DNA from: a virus
DNA length: 64,000 bases
Direction: 5' to 3' (one strand)
Virus record (IMG/VR): IMGVR_UViG_3300030102_007626
Span: 1-64,000 of that record
A model generated the notes under the pieces. That model was not told the origin of the DNA. It worked only from the letters and a program-made list of their open reading frames with translations, and did no database searches. A program made the translations under genes and the position numbers. This document shows positions 1 to 8,771 of the stretch, in pieces (the first letter of the stretch is position 1; each line of letters starts with the position of its first letter).

Positions 1-1392
1 TTTTTAGCTGAAGCAAAGAAAGAATATTTTGATGATGAAAAAGCTGAACTTAAGAAAACTTCAAAACAAGTAGAAGAAGATGCTGAAAAGAATTTTGATT
101 ATGAGGATAAGAAAAATCCTGATAATTTAATCTTTGATCAGATTATGAAAGGATACTACACTGAAATGAAGGATCCTAAAAATGAAAGCAAAACAATGGA
201 ACAGTTAAAAGCCATTGTAATTAAAAATCTAGAAAAAAATCCTACATATTACACTGAAAAAGGTCAGTTTGGTGTAAAAGATTTAGGATATACGATGGAC
301 GCACCTGGTTTAGGTGAACCAAAAGAACCTAAAGGTAAATATAAATCTTCTGGATATGGTAATTTAAATGAAAATAAAGAACCAATTAATGAAGAAGATC
401 AAATTCGTAAAGTAGTTCGTTCTATAATTAATGAAGAATTAGAAGAAGGATATGCTGATGGAGAAATGGGCGCTTACCAACTCCCAGAACCCAGACATAT
501 TAAAAATCCCCAAGATATGGAAACTTACTTAAATGCTATTAAAGGCATGAAAAAAGTAGAAGCTATAGAATATTTAGGTGAGGAAGGATTATCTAGTTCT
601 ATGGTAATGAAAGTTCTTAATAAAGCGGATCGAATGGGTATGTTTGATGTTCAAGACATGTTTGATGTAAACCCAACAATACGAGGTGATGTATTTGAAG
701 ATAAAGAGGATGATGGATTTGATGAAATTTGGGAAAAATTTAAAAAAGATCTTAGAAAAAGAATGGGTCAACCTGAATCACCTAAAAATGAATCATTAAA
801 CGAATCTAAAATTCGAAAAGTAATTAAAGAAAATGTTCATAAAGAATTAGCTGAAATTAATAAGTTAGCTGAATACGAAGTATACGAATCTAAGTTAGCT
901 AAAATTAATGAATTAATTGAAAAGAAAAGTTCATTTCTTGAAAGAATTAACGAAGACGAAGCTATGAAAGCTTTAACTGATAAAAAGAAAGTTAAAGAAC
1001 TCCAAAAAGAAGTTAAAATTTTAGAAAGAGCTAAAGCTAAAATTGAAAAAGCACTTGCTAAAGAAGCTAAAAAAATAAAATCTGTTCCTAAAAAAGAAGT
1101 AATTGATGAAGATGACACTAAAAATGCAGATGATAGAAAAAAAGATTTAGATGATATTAAAAAATCAAAAGAAGAAATAGCTGCTATTGAAATGTTTAAA
1201 GAAGATGATGATACACCTAAAGAAGAAGAAATGGCCGCAGATGCACCTGTTGATTATGACAAAGCTAGAGAAGAAGCTATAGCTAGATATGATGCTGGAG
1301 AAGAACTAGATTCAATACTATTAGATTACCCAAAGCATAGAAACACACTTGAAAGGGATATTTTAGGCCAAAATGATGGGATGGACTTTTAA
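1..1392 (+). CDS. Prohead core / internal head protein candidate, 5' end outside window
   Basis: The reading frame is open from the first base, so the protein begins upstream of the window; the first Met visible is at 145. The product is very acidic and lysine-rich, with a long coiled-coil-like stretch in its last third (about 945-1100) and no transmembrane segment. Two similar helices, IRKVVRSIINEEL and IRKVIKENVHKEL, are followed by I/L-x-E motifs of the type cut by the T4 prohead protease. It sits immediately before the protease, scaffold and capsid genes, where T4 carries the prohead core genes 67 and 68. I infer a core or internal head protein from position and composition; no family is recognised by sequence. 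Confidence 0.5.
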   Translation, partial: FLAEAKKEYFDDEKAELKKTSKQVEEDAEKNFDYEDKKNPDNLIFDQIMKGYYTEMKDPKNESKTMEQLKAIVIKNLEKNPTYYTEKGQFGVKDLGYTMDAPGLGEPKEPKGKYKSSGYGNLNENKEPINEEDQIRKVVRSIINEELEEGYADGEMGAYQLPEPRHIKNPQDMETYLNAIKGMKKVEAIEYLGEEGLSSSMVMKVLNKADRMGMFDVQDMFDVNPTIRGDVFEDKEDDGFDEIWEKFKKDLRKRMGQPESPKNESLNESKIRKVIKENVHKELAEINKLAEYEVYESKLAKINELIEKKSSFLERINEDEAMKALTDKKKVKELQKEVKILERAKAKIEKALAKEAKKIKSVPKKEVIDEDDTKNADDRKKDLDDIKKSKEEIAAIEMFKEDDDTPKEEEMAADAPVDYDKAREEAIARYDAGEELDSILLDYPKHRNTLERDILGQNDGMDF

Positions 1393-1401
1393 TACATAAT
1401 C

Positions 1402-2034
1402 ATGAACAAAGAACTCTTAATAGAAACTAGACAATTTAAACCAAGTCCTGTTCGACTTGTAGAAGGACTAAACAGAGGCGGAAACATTTTTGTTGAAGGT
1501 ATTTTAGCAACTGTTGAGGTTAAAAATGGTAATGGTAGATATTACAAAAAAGAGTTATGGGAGCGTGAAATTAATAATTTTCAAAGAAAAATAGACCAAA
1601 AATCAACTGAAACGTGTGGTGAATTAGATCATCCTGATTCTCAAGTAATAAATTTAAAAAATGCATCACACGCTATTAGAGAAGTAAGGTGGAGTGGTGA
1701 TGAAATAGTAGGTAAAGTAGAAATATTTTGTGATGAAGGACCACTTGGAACTGAATCTGGTCGTATAGCAGGAGCATTAGTTAAAAACGGTTTAATTATA
1801 GGTATATCTTCTCGTGGAATGGGTTCATTAAAACAAATGGGAGAAGTAATGGAAGTACAAGATGACTTTGAATTACTTACTTGGGATTTAGTATCTAATC
1901 CATCAAACCCAGATTCTTGGATGAAAAATGGTCAACTAAATGAATCTAGATCTACATTTCTTCATCCATATGCGCGCACTAATTCAATTATTACCGAAAT
2001 ATTATGCGCTAAGGGCACCTGTCCTGTAATGTAG
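1402..2034 (+). CDS. 21: Prohead protease (T4 gp21-like, peptidase family S80)
   Basis: Serine protease that matures the prohead by cutting scaffold, core and capsid proteins. The length of 210 aa is close to T4 gp21 (212 aa). The catalytic His is in CGELDHPDS (H77) and the nucleophile Ser is in GISSRGMGS (S136 or S137), the usual His-Ser arrangement of this family. The N-terminal NGNGRYYKKELWEREI is also typical. It lies 9 nt after the core gene and before the scaffold and capsid genes, the conserved 21-22-23 order. The product matters for this genome because several other genes carry putative cleavage sites for it. Confidence 0.93.
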   Translation: MNKELLIETRQFKPSPVRLVEGLNRGGNIFVEGILATVEVKNGNGRYYKKELWEREINNFQRKIDQKSTETCGELDHPDSQVINLKNASHAIREVRWSGDEIVGKVEIFCDEGPLGTESGRIAGALVKNGLIIGISSRGMGSLKQMGEVMEVQDDFELLTWDLVSNPSNPDSWMKNGQLNESRSTFLHPYARTNSIITEILCAKGTCPVM

Positions 2035-2051
2035 TGCGACTTTGATTCCTC

Positions 2052-2094
2052 CTCATATATGTATATGAGAATATGCCACGATTCTATGTGGTAT
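2052..2094 (+). other. Two adjacent hairpins between protease and scaffold genes
   Basis: An 18-nt perfect palindrome (CTCATATA-TG-TATATGAG, 2052-2069) is followed by a second stem of 7 bp with one G-U pair (2073-2079 with 2088-2094, loop of 8). No U-tract follows, so neither is a convincing intrinsic terminator. They fill part of the 128-nt gap before the scaffold gene and could be an RNA processing or mRNA stability element. The role is inference. Confidence 0.45.
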
Positions 2095-2162
2095 CACAAT
2101 TAATTATTCTATTACGTTTTTTAAATAAACGTACTTTCCCAACAAAATAAAATTTAGGAAAA

Positions 2163-3806
2163 ATGGCAACAAACAGAGATTTGCTTAAAGAAGCAATCGC
2201 AGATGCTAAAGCCGTAAAAGAAATGGCAATAGCAAACGCTAAGACAGCTCTAGAAGAAGCCTTCACACCTCGTTTAAAAGAAATGTTATCTGCAAAAATC
2301 CAAGAAATGGAATATGAAGAAGATGATGTTAAAGAAATGATGTACGACGAAGATGACGATTCTAAAAAAATGGAAGAAGAAATGAAGTACGACGAAGACG
2401 ATTCTAAAGTGGATGAAGCAAAAGAAGAAGTTGAAGAAGCTGGATTTGAACCAATGATAGCTGCAGACGACGACCAAGGATTTGATTCATTAAAAGGAAA
2501 TATTCCTGAAGGTGAAAAAGATTTAGACGAGATGAATTTGGAAGAACTATTAGCTGAATTAGAAGAAGAAGAAAAAGGTGAAGTGGATGAAGGAAAAAAA
2601 TCCGACGACAAAGATGATGTCAAAGAAGGCATGTACATGGAAGATGACGATGACATGGCTGATGGCGACATGGATGGAGAAGGTGAACCACTTGATCTTG
2701 AAGACATGACCGATGAAGACCTTAAGAAAATGATCGAAGACGTAATCGCTGACATGATTGAATCAGGGGAACTTGAAGCAGGTGAAGGCGCTGAAGACGA
2801 CATGGATGAAGAAGGTGGAGAAATGAAAATGTCTGATGAAGAAGAAGTTGATTTAACAGAATTGTTAAAAGAAATTGAAGAAGAAATGTTAACAGAAGAA
2901 TCTGTTCTTGATACTAGTGATAGTGAGCTTAAAGCAGCAGCAGATAAAATCGCTAAAGCTTTTGACTCTGGAAAACTAGATCCAGAAGATCTTCCTACAG
3001 AGGATGAAGTTGAAAAAGTAATTACACCTTCTGATGTAGCTGATATAAAGAGTAATTTAGAAGAAGCTCTTATGTTACATGAAGGAGATGAAGCTACTAT
3101 CAACGAAGAAAAAGAAAAAGCTAAAGCTGCAATTGATGCAGAAATTCGACAACTTGCAAAAACTAAAAAAATAGCTAAAATAGCTAAAATTGCTGGACTT
3201 TCAACCGCGGTTGTTGCAGGATTAGTAGCTTTTACATTCCTTCCAGCAGTAGCAGCTGCAGGAGCAGCAGCTTCTGTACTTTCTAAAGGTGCTATGACAG
3301 CAGCTGGTGTTAAAATGGCTACAGCAGCAGGAGTTGCGGGTGCAGGATTAGCAGTAGGAACAGCTGGTGCTGCTAAAGAGTTTAGTACAAAAGGAAGAAG
3401 AAGAGATCTTCAAAGAGCAAAAGCTAAGCTAGAAGAAGAACTTTATGAAGCTAAAGCTGAAATTGAATCTTTAAAATCTGACTTAAATGAAGCTGTTAAA
3501 GAAACTAATGCAACTAATTTATTAAATGCAAAACTTCTTTATACAAACAAAATTTTCAAGGCTAAAAACTTGAATGAAAGTCAAAAAGTAAAAGTATTGA
3601 GTTCGTTTGACAAAGCAAATACAACTAAGGAAGCTAAGTTGATATATGAAACTTTAAACGAAGGTTTAAAAGTTAAAAAATCAACTATTAAAGAAAACTT
3701 AGGTAGAGCTTCTAAAGCGACAACAATACCAACAACTAAAAAACCAATTGTTGAATCTAACGAAGTATTCGCTAGAATGCAAAAATTGGCAGGTATTATT
3801 AAATAA
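2163..3806 (+). CDS. 22: Prohead scaffold protein (T4 gp22-like)
   Basis: Main scaffold of the prohead core. The 547-aa product is extremely acidic in its first 300 residues (runs of E and D), starts with an amphipathic helix MATNRDLLKEAIADAKAVKE, and ends in a helix (FARMQKLAGIIK) like the C-terminus of other T4-like scaffolds, which contacts the shell. Position between the protease and capsid genes supports the call. It is about twice the length of T4 gp22. The oddity is an Ala/Gly-rich hydrophobic block at about residues 345-402, followed by a basic coiled coil, which looks like a fused membrane-active segment. Several L/I-x-E sites for gp21 are present. Confidence 0.85.
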   Translation: MATNRDLLKEAIADAKAVKEMAIANAKTALEEAFTPRLKEMLSAKIQEMEYEEDDVKEMMYDEDDDSKKMEEEMKYDEDDSKVDEAKEEVEEAGFEPMIAADDDQGFDSLKGNIPEGEKDLDEMNLEELLAELEEEEKGEVDEGKKSDDKDDVKEGMYMEDDDDMADGDMDGEGEPLDLEDMTDEDLKKMIEDVIADMIESGELEAGEGAEDDMDEEGGEMKMSDEEEVDLTELLKEIEEEMLTEESVLDTSDSELKAAADKIAKAFDSGKLDPEDLPTEDEVEKVITPSDVADIKSNLEEALMLHEGDEATINEEKEKAKAAIDAEIRQLAKTKKIAKIAKIAGLSTAVVAGLVAFTFLPAVAAAGAAASVLSKGAMTAAGVKMATAAGVAGAGLAVGTAGAAKEFSTKGRRRDLQRAKAKLEEELYEAKAEIESLKSDLNEAVKETNATNLLNAKLLYTNKIFKAKNLNESQKVKVLSSFDKANTTKEAKLIYETLNEGLKVKKSTIKENLGRASKATTIPTTKKPIVESNEVFARMQKLAGIIK

Positions 3807-3832
3807 TTTAAAAACGACAAAAACTTAAACAA

Positions 3833-5521
3833 ATGTCAACAATTAATTCATTACTCGAAAACTCTGCAAATAGTTATAAAAACTTGCAGAGCGATGCTGC
3901 TAAAATGGCATCAAAATGGGGTAAAACCGGATTGTTAGAAGGTCTCGATGGCGAGATTGCAAAAAACAATATGGCGATGATCCTCGAAAACCAAGCTAAA
4001 CAGCTTGTAACTGAAGCGTCCGCTACTAGCCAAAATGGAGGTTCGTTTACACAAGGACAAGGTGAGCAATGGGCTGGAGTAGCGCTTCCATTGGTAAGAA
4101 AAGTATTTGGATCTTTATCAACTAAAGAATTCATGTCTGTTCAACCAATGAACCTACCTTCAGGTCTTGTATTCTTCCTTGACTTCCAGTATGGACAAAA
4201 TAAAAATGCACCACAAAATGGATTTGGTGGTGGAAATGGGGATGCTTACACAGGTACAGATTCAATGTATGGTAATACAGACCCAGGTGCTACTAATGAC
4301 CCAGAAGGTGGTCTTTATGGTGCTGGTAGGTTTGCTTATTCAATTAATCAAACTTCCTCTACTATTACAGCTGCTAACATTACAGAAGCAACAGCTTCTT
4401 GGTCAGATGTACAGTATGATTCATCACTTTCTGCTTCAATCGCAGCAGGTGGTCTTACTAAAATTACAGTAGTAGGTCCTCAAAGATTTGATGCTAAAGG
4501 AGTTAGAGCATTTGCAATGGCTTCAGGTTCAACTCTTACAACTGGTACACAAGGTATTGCATTACCCAAGTTTACTACAACAGATGGAACTAATATTTCA
4601 TTTATTTATAGTAACCCAGTTGATGGTGCTAATGTACCACAAAAGGATACAGATTTAAATACATTATTCTATAATGTACAACCAACTGATAACAACAGAG
4701 GTGATTTTGAAGATGCTAGTGGAGCTGGATTCCCTAATGCTGAATCAACAGCTGCTGATCAATTAGCGATCCCTCAAATTGATATCAAAATGAAATCTGA
4801 GGCTATTGTTGCCAAAACTCGTAAGTTGAAAGCACAATGGACACCAGAATTTGCTCAAGATTTGAACGCTTACCAATCTTTGGATGCTGAAGCGGAATTA
4901 ACTTCAATCATGAGTGAGTATATTTCATTAGAAATTGATTTAGAAAACTTGGATATGTTAATTCAAGACGCTTCTGCTGCTGATGAGTACTGGTATGCTA
5001 CATCAAACAGAGCATTAAATTCTGATAAAACAGGATATGATAATCTAGGATTTTTTAACACACAAGGACAATGGTTCCAAACTTTAGGAACTAAATTCCA
5101 AAAAGTGTCTAATAAAATTCACCAAAAGACTCTTAGAGGTGGTGCTAATTTCTTAGTATGTTCTCCAACAGTAGGTACAGTCTTAGAATCAATTCCTGGA
5201 TTTGCTTCAACATCTGATGGTGATACTGCTAAAATGTCTTATGCATTTGGTATCCAAAAAGCAGGTAACTTGAATAACCGTTATACGGTTTATAAGAACC
5301 CATACATGACTGAAAATGTAATCCTAATGGGTTATAGAGGTTCTCAATTCTTGGAAACAGGAGCAGTATTTGCCCCATATGTTCCATTAATTATGACTCC
5401 TCTAGTATACGATCCAGATACATTTACACCACGTAAAGGTCTCTTGACTCGTTACGCGAAGAAGATGATTCGACCTGAATTCTATGGACGTGTCTTCGTA
5501 AATGATTTACATACTCTATAA
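3833..5521 (+). CDS. 23: Major capsid protein (T4 gp23-like)
   Basis: HK97-fold shell protein of 562 aa (T4 gp23 is 521 aa). The N-terminal region to about residue 61 matches the T4 propeptide layout and ends in QLVTE/ASATSQNGG, the counterpart of T4 FLTE/AEIGG, so gp21 should cut after E61. QPMNLPSGLVFFLDFQYG corresponds to the conserved T4 stretch QPMNSPTGQVF. The C-terminus (KKMIRPEFYGRVFVNDLHTL) is also typical. A strong intrinsic terminator follows, ending the head operon. Folding of T4 gp23 needs GroEL with gp31; here the phage encodes its own GroEL and GroES at 59619-61560. Confidence 0.95.
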   Translation: MSTINSLLENSANSYKNLQSDAAKMASKWGKTGLLEGLDGEIAKNNMAMILENQAKQLVTEASATSQNGGSFTQGQGEQWAGVALPLVRKVFGSLSTKEFMSVQPMNLPSGLVFFLDFQYGQNKNAPQNGFGGGNGDAYTGTDSMYGNTDPGATNDPEGGLYGAGRFAYSINQTSSTITAANITEATASWSDVQYDSSLSASIAAGGLTKITVVGPQRFDAKGVRAFAMASGSTLTTGTQGIALPKFTTTDGTNISFIYSNPVDGANVPQKDTDLNTLFYNVQPTDNNRGDFEDASGAGFPNAESTAADQLAIPQIDIKMKSEAIVAKTRKLKAQWTPEFAQDLNAYQSLDAEAELTSIMSEYISLEIDLENLDMLIQDASAADEYWYATSNRALNSDKTGYDNLGFFNTQGQWFQTLGTKFQKVSNKIHQKTLRGGANFLVCSPTVGTVLESIPGFASTSDGDTAKMSYAFGIQKAGNLNNRYTVYKNPYMTENVILMGYRGSQFLETGAVFAPYVPLIMTPLVYDPDTFTPRKGLLTRYAKKMIRPEFYGRVFVNDLHTL

Positions 5522-5545
5522 GAGCATAAATCATAAAGATTAAAG

Positions 5546-5573
5546 AAGCCTGACAAAAGTCAGGCTTTTTTTT
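5546..5573 (+). terminator. Intrinsic terminator after major capsid gene
   Basis: AAGCCTGAC pairs perfectly with GTCAGGCTT across an AAAA loop (9-bp stem), followed by eight T. It lies 25 nt after the capsid stop codon. A late-type box starts 2 nt after the T-run. Confidence 0.93.
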
Positions 5574-5574
5574 A

Positions 5575-5583
5575 TATTTATTA
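5575..5583 (+). promoter_or_regulatory. Late-promoter-like box TATTTATTA before phoH
   Basis: Variant of the TATTTATAA box, 15 nt before the phoH start and directly after a terminator. Confidence 0.45.
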
Positions 5584-5598
5584 CCAAATGTTACAGTA

Positions 5599-6261
5599 AT
5601 GGCTAAACCAAATATAGAAAAAACTCCACCTAAAGGAGCAGTTAAGTTTTCAATAACACTTTCTGAAGAACAAAAAGCAGCAAAACAAGCTATACTCCAC
5701 CACCCATATAATTTTATTGTAGGTAAAGCAGGTAGTGGTAAAACTTTATTAGCATGTCAAATAGCTTTAGATATGTTTTTTAAAAGAGAAATAAATAAAA
5801 TTATAATTACTAGACCTACAGTTTCTACTGAAGACAATGGTTTTTTACCTGGTGATGAAAGAGAAAAAATGGAACCTTGGTTAGTACCTATTCGTTCTAA
5901 TATGAGAAAAGTTTATAATAAACCTGCTATATTAGAAAAAATGGAAGCAGATGAAAACGTTGAATTAGTATCTTTAGCTCACTTTAGAGGTAGAACATTT
6001 GAAAATTCTATAGTAATAGTAGATGAATTTCAAAATTTAACTCGTTCTCAATTTAAAATGGCTTTAGGAAGAATTGGAAAAGGATCAACAATGATATTTT
6101 GTGGTGATAATCAACAAATTGATTTAAAAGATCAAAACTATTCAGCTATCCATGATCTTCCTAAAATTGGTGATTCACAATATGTTTATAAAAGAGTTTT
6201 ACAAGATAATCATCGTCATGAAGCAATAGATGAAATATTTGAAATGCTAAATGGAATGTAA
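5599..6261 (+). CDS. phoH: PhoH-like ATPase
   Basis: P-loop ATPase of the PhoH family, 220 aa, consisting almost entirely of the ATPase core. Walker A is GKAGSGKT (residues 42-49) and Walker B is VIVDEFQN (about 139-146). The GFLPGDEREKMEPWL segment is a family signature. The family is related to superfamily 1 RNA helicases; its phage role is not settled. phoH is very common in marine T4-like phages. It is preceded by a terminator and a late-type box, so it appears to start a new transcription unit. Confidence 0.9.
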   Translation: MAKPNIEKTPPKGAVKFSITLSEEQKAAKQAILHHPYNFIVGKAGSGKTLLACQIALDMFFKREINKIIITRPTVSTEDNGFLPGDEREKMEPWLVPIRSNMRKVYNKPAILEKMEADENVELVSLAHFRGRTFENSIVIVDEFQNLTRSQFKMALGRIGKGSTMIFCGDNQQIDLKDQNYSAIHDLPKIGDSQYVYKRVLQDNHRHEAIDEIFEMLNGM

Positions 6262-6281
6262 TTTTTTTTAATATTTTTTTA

Positions 6282-6290
6282 TATTTATAA
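6282..6290 (+). promoter_or_regulatory. Late-promoter-like box TATTTATAA
   Basis: Exact box followed by TAAAATAA; 8 nt separate it from the ATG at 6299, the first gene of the tail fibre module. Confidence 0.6.
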
Positions 6291-6298
6291 TAAAATAA

Positions 6299-6697
6299 AT
6301 GGCTGCAGGAAGATATTCTTTTGTAATAGAACAAGGTGCTACTACAGATTTTGAAATACAATACAAAGATTCTAATAATAACCCTATAGACTTATCAGAT
6401 TATACAGGTAGATTACAAATACGATCTACTTTTGCTCAAGATAGTGGTGTACTTTTTTTAACATTATCCTCTTCAAGAAACCCAGACGGAACAGGTTTAA
6501 ATTTTAGTGGATCAAATGGTACAACTCCTCCTACCTCTGGTTCAATTGGTATTTTTATTGCAGCATGCACCAGTTCAGCTTTAACTTTTAATGAAGCTAA
6601 ATATGATTTAGAAATTTATTCAGGAAGTGGACATTGTCCTTTTACAGTAAGATTATTAGAAGGAAACGTAAAATTAAGTAAAGAAGTAACCACTTAA
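6299..6697 (+). CDS. Small virion-associated beta-sandwich-like protein
   Basis: The 132-aa protein is rich in beta-strand-forming residues, Gly, Ser and Thr, with no signal peptide. The start FVIEQGATTDFEIQYKD and the later YDLEIYSGSG resemble small phage tail and baseplate proteins that carry an all-beta domain, but I do not recognise a named family with certainty. It is the first gene of the tail fibre cluster, 1 nt before the tailspike gene, and has its own late-type box. It may be a fibre connector or baseplate attachment protein. Confidence 0.5.
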   Translation: MAAGRYSFVIEQGATTDFEIQYKDSNNNPIDLSDYTGRLQIRSTFAQDSGVLFLTLSSSRNPDGTGLNFSGSNGTTPPTSGSIGIFIAACTSSALTFNEAKYDLEIYSGSGHCPFTVRLLEGNVKLSKEVTT

Positions 6698-6698
6698 T

Positions 6699-8756
6699 AT
6701 GAGAACTATTATAGTAAATACTGAAGGACCAAGAGGTTCTGCAGGACCTGTAGGACCTCAAGGTAATCCCGGACCTTCAGGATCTGGAGGGTTTTTATTC
6801 CCAGAAACCTATGGTGCTAGTGGTGATGGTATAACAAATGATACTAATGCTTTACAAAATGTTTTTAGTGCTTCTAGATCAACTCAAACTCCTGTTTATT
6901 TAAAAAATATTTACCACATTAGTGAATCTATTAATGTAACAGATACTGTAGTATATAGTGGTCCACTATCTAAAATAATTGCTAATACAACAGATTTTGT
7001 TTTATTTGCAACAGGAAGTAGATCTTTAAGGTATGATACTACACATGATATTTTAAGGGGGCATTCTACTGCATCTATAAACCCTATAACTTTATCTCAA
7101 TTAAACTTAAAACAAGGTGATTTAATTAAAGTTACATCTGATAGGGCATTTAATACAGGATCAGGTGAAGGTGGAAAACAAGGGGAAATCCAAAGAGTTT
7201 TTGAAACAGGCTCTTCAGGTGATATTAAAATATACGGTTTTTGGGAAGATACTTATTTATCTTTATCGGGTGCAAATATTTCTAAAATAACCTCAGGGAA
7301 ATTTGAAACTGTTGGTGTTTTAAATATAGAACAGGGGGGACAAAGTAATTCTCAAGGTATACAACTTCAATATTTAGACTCTCCAAGAGTTGATGTTAAA
7401 ATTACTAATGCTATAGAAAGATCATTACAAATTATAGACTGTTATGCCCCAGTAATTCATGTAAATAATTATGGTGCTAATAAAGAAGGGACTGGATATG
7501 GTGTTTCTATAAATAATGCAAACATGTATGGTACTTTTAGTGGTAAAAGTGAAAGTAACAGACATTCCATTACATTTGGAACAAACTCTGATAGAGGAGT
7601 AGGATGGGGAAATAAAATTATTAATTTTACAGGTAAATCTCATACTTCATCTTCTATATTTGATTCCCATGCTACTTGTGGATCAGTTTATTTTAATAAT
7701 TGTACAGCAATTGGAGGAACAAATAGGCATGGAGAACCTGTTCCATCAGCTTTCCCAAATGGGTTTAGTATAGAAGGTAGAACTACTTATATTACAAACT
7801 GTAATGTAAAAGATTGTTATGGAGGTGCTTTAACTGGAGATTATAATGGTATTCAAGAAATACATATTAAAGGATTAAATTTAGAAAATTGCACAATAGG
7901 ATTTTCAGCTGTAGGAACTGAAGTTGAAAGATTAACTGTTGAAGATATTAATATATATAATTCAACATTTGATGCTAATAGTATAGGTTTAAATATATCA
8001 TCTATTACTTCATCATTTGTTAATATAAAAAATTGTAATACATATAATATCAGATGTGGTATTAATTTAAACAATAATAATTTAATAAATGGTTTAAATG
8101 AGTTTAGAATAGAAAATTTAAAAACAATATACTCTATCCCATCTTCTGAAACTACAGGGTTTTATTCAGCTTTACGTTTATATGATGACACACCTGTTAC
8201 TTTAACAAATTGTGAAACTAATGCACCAAGACTTCTTATAACAGATAATGGATTAAATTTAAAACAACTTAATTTAAGTAATTGTAAAGTATATGATTCC
8301 TATAATGTACCTATACTTTTACAATCTCCCATAGAAAATCTAAATATTCAAAATTGTTATTTTAGTGGATCTCAAGAAAATGGGTATTTTTTACAAGCTA
8401 ATATAGGAGCCAATATTGCAGATTTTACTTTTGTAAATAATACATTAGTAGGAGACGGAGCTAAAATAAGAGGAGCTTATATCCATCCTTCAAATACTTT
8501 TACTAATTTTTTTGATTCTGGAAATAATTTAAGTATAGCAACCCCTATATCTATTACTTCAACTGGAAAACAACCTACTTATTGGATTATAGAAGGTAAT
8601 ATACATGAACCCTTAAAATTAAAAGGAACATCAGCTCCTGAAGGGGTAGTTACTGCAAATATAGGAACGATGTTTGTAAACCTTTCAGGAGGATCGAATA
8701 CAACTTTATTTATTAAAGAAAGTGGAACTGGAAATACTGGATGGGTAGGAATATAG
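6699..8756 (+). CDS. Tailspike with collagen-like neck and right-handed beta-helix
   Basis: The 685-aa protein starts with a short collagen-like segment of GxP/GPx triplets (residues about 10-30), followed by the classic spike-head motif YGASGDGITNDTNALQNV (about 38-55). The remainder is a long Asn-rich repetitive region with NCTxxNC-like turns, typical of pectate-lyase-like beta-helices. Such spikes bind and often cleave surface polysaccharide; no catalytic residues can be assigned here. The C-terminus (TMFVNLSGGSNTTLFIKESG) resembles phage fibre tips. It is probably a trimeric adsorption protein on the baseplate. The position between 6299 and the long fibre supports this. Confidence 0.8.
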   Translation: MRTIIVNTEGPRGSAGPVGPQGNPGPSGSGGFLFPETYGASGDGITNDTNALQNVFSASRSTQTPVYLKNIYHISESINVTDTVVYSGPLSKIIANTTDFVLFATGSRSLRYDTTHDILRGHSTASINPITLSQLNLKQGDLIKVTSDRAFNTGSGEGGKQGEIQRVFETGSSGDIKIYGFWEDTYLSLSGANISKITSGKFETVGVLNIEQGGQSNSQGIQLQYLDSPRVDVKITNAIERSLQIIDCYAPVIHVNNYGANKEGTGYGVSINNANMYGTFSGKSESNRHSITFGTNSDRGVGWGNKIINFTGKSHTSSSIFDSHATCGSVYFNNCTAIGGTNRHGEPVPSAFPNGFSIEGRTTYITNCNVKDCYGGALTGDYNGIQEIHIKGLNLENCTIGFSAVGTEVERLTVEDINIYNSTFDANSIGLNISSITSSFVNIKNCNTYNIRCGINLNNNNLINGLNEFRIENLKTIYSIPSSETTGFYSALRLYDDTPVTLTNCETNAPRLLITDNGLNLKQLNLSNCKVYDSYNVPILLQSPIENLNIQNCYFSGSQENGYFLQANIGANIADFTFVNNTLVGDGAKIRGAYIHPSNTFTNFFDSGNNLSIATPISITSTGKQPTYWIIEGNIHEPLKLKGTSAPEGVVTANIGTMFVNLSGGSNTTLFIKESGTGNTGWVGI

Positions 8757-8758
8757 AA

Positions 8759-8767
8759 TATTTATTA
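8759..8767 (+). promoter_or_regulatory. Late-promoter-like box TATTTATTA
   Basis: Variant box only 4 nt before the ATG at 8772. At that spacing a promoter here would give a leaderless message, so its function is uncertain. Confidence 0.35.
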
Positions 8768-8771
8768 GTAT

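Noticed and set aside
2084-3103. Long minus-strand ORF rich in serine opposite the scaffold gene
   Set aside because: It is the mirror of Glu/Asp-rich codons (GAA and GAT read as TTC and ATC) and lacks any family signal; the + strand scaffold gene explains it.
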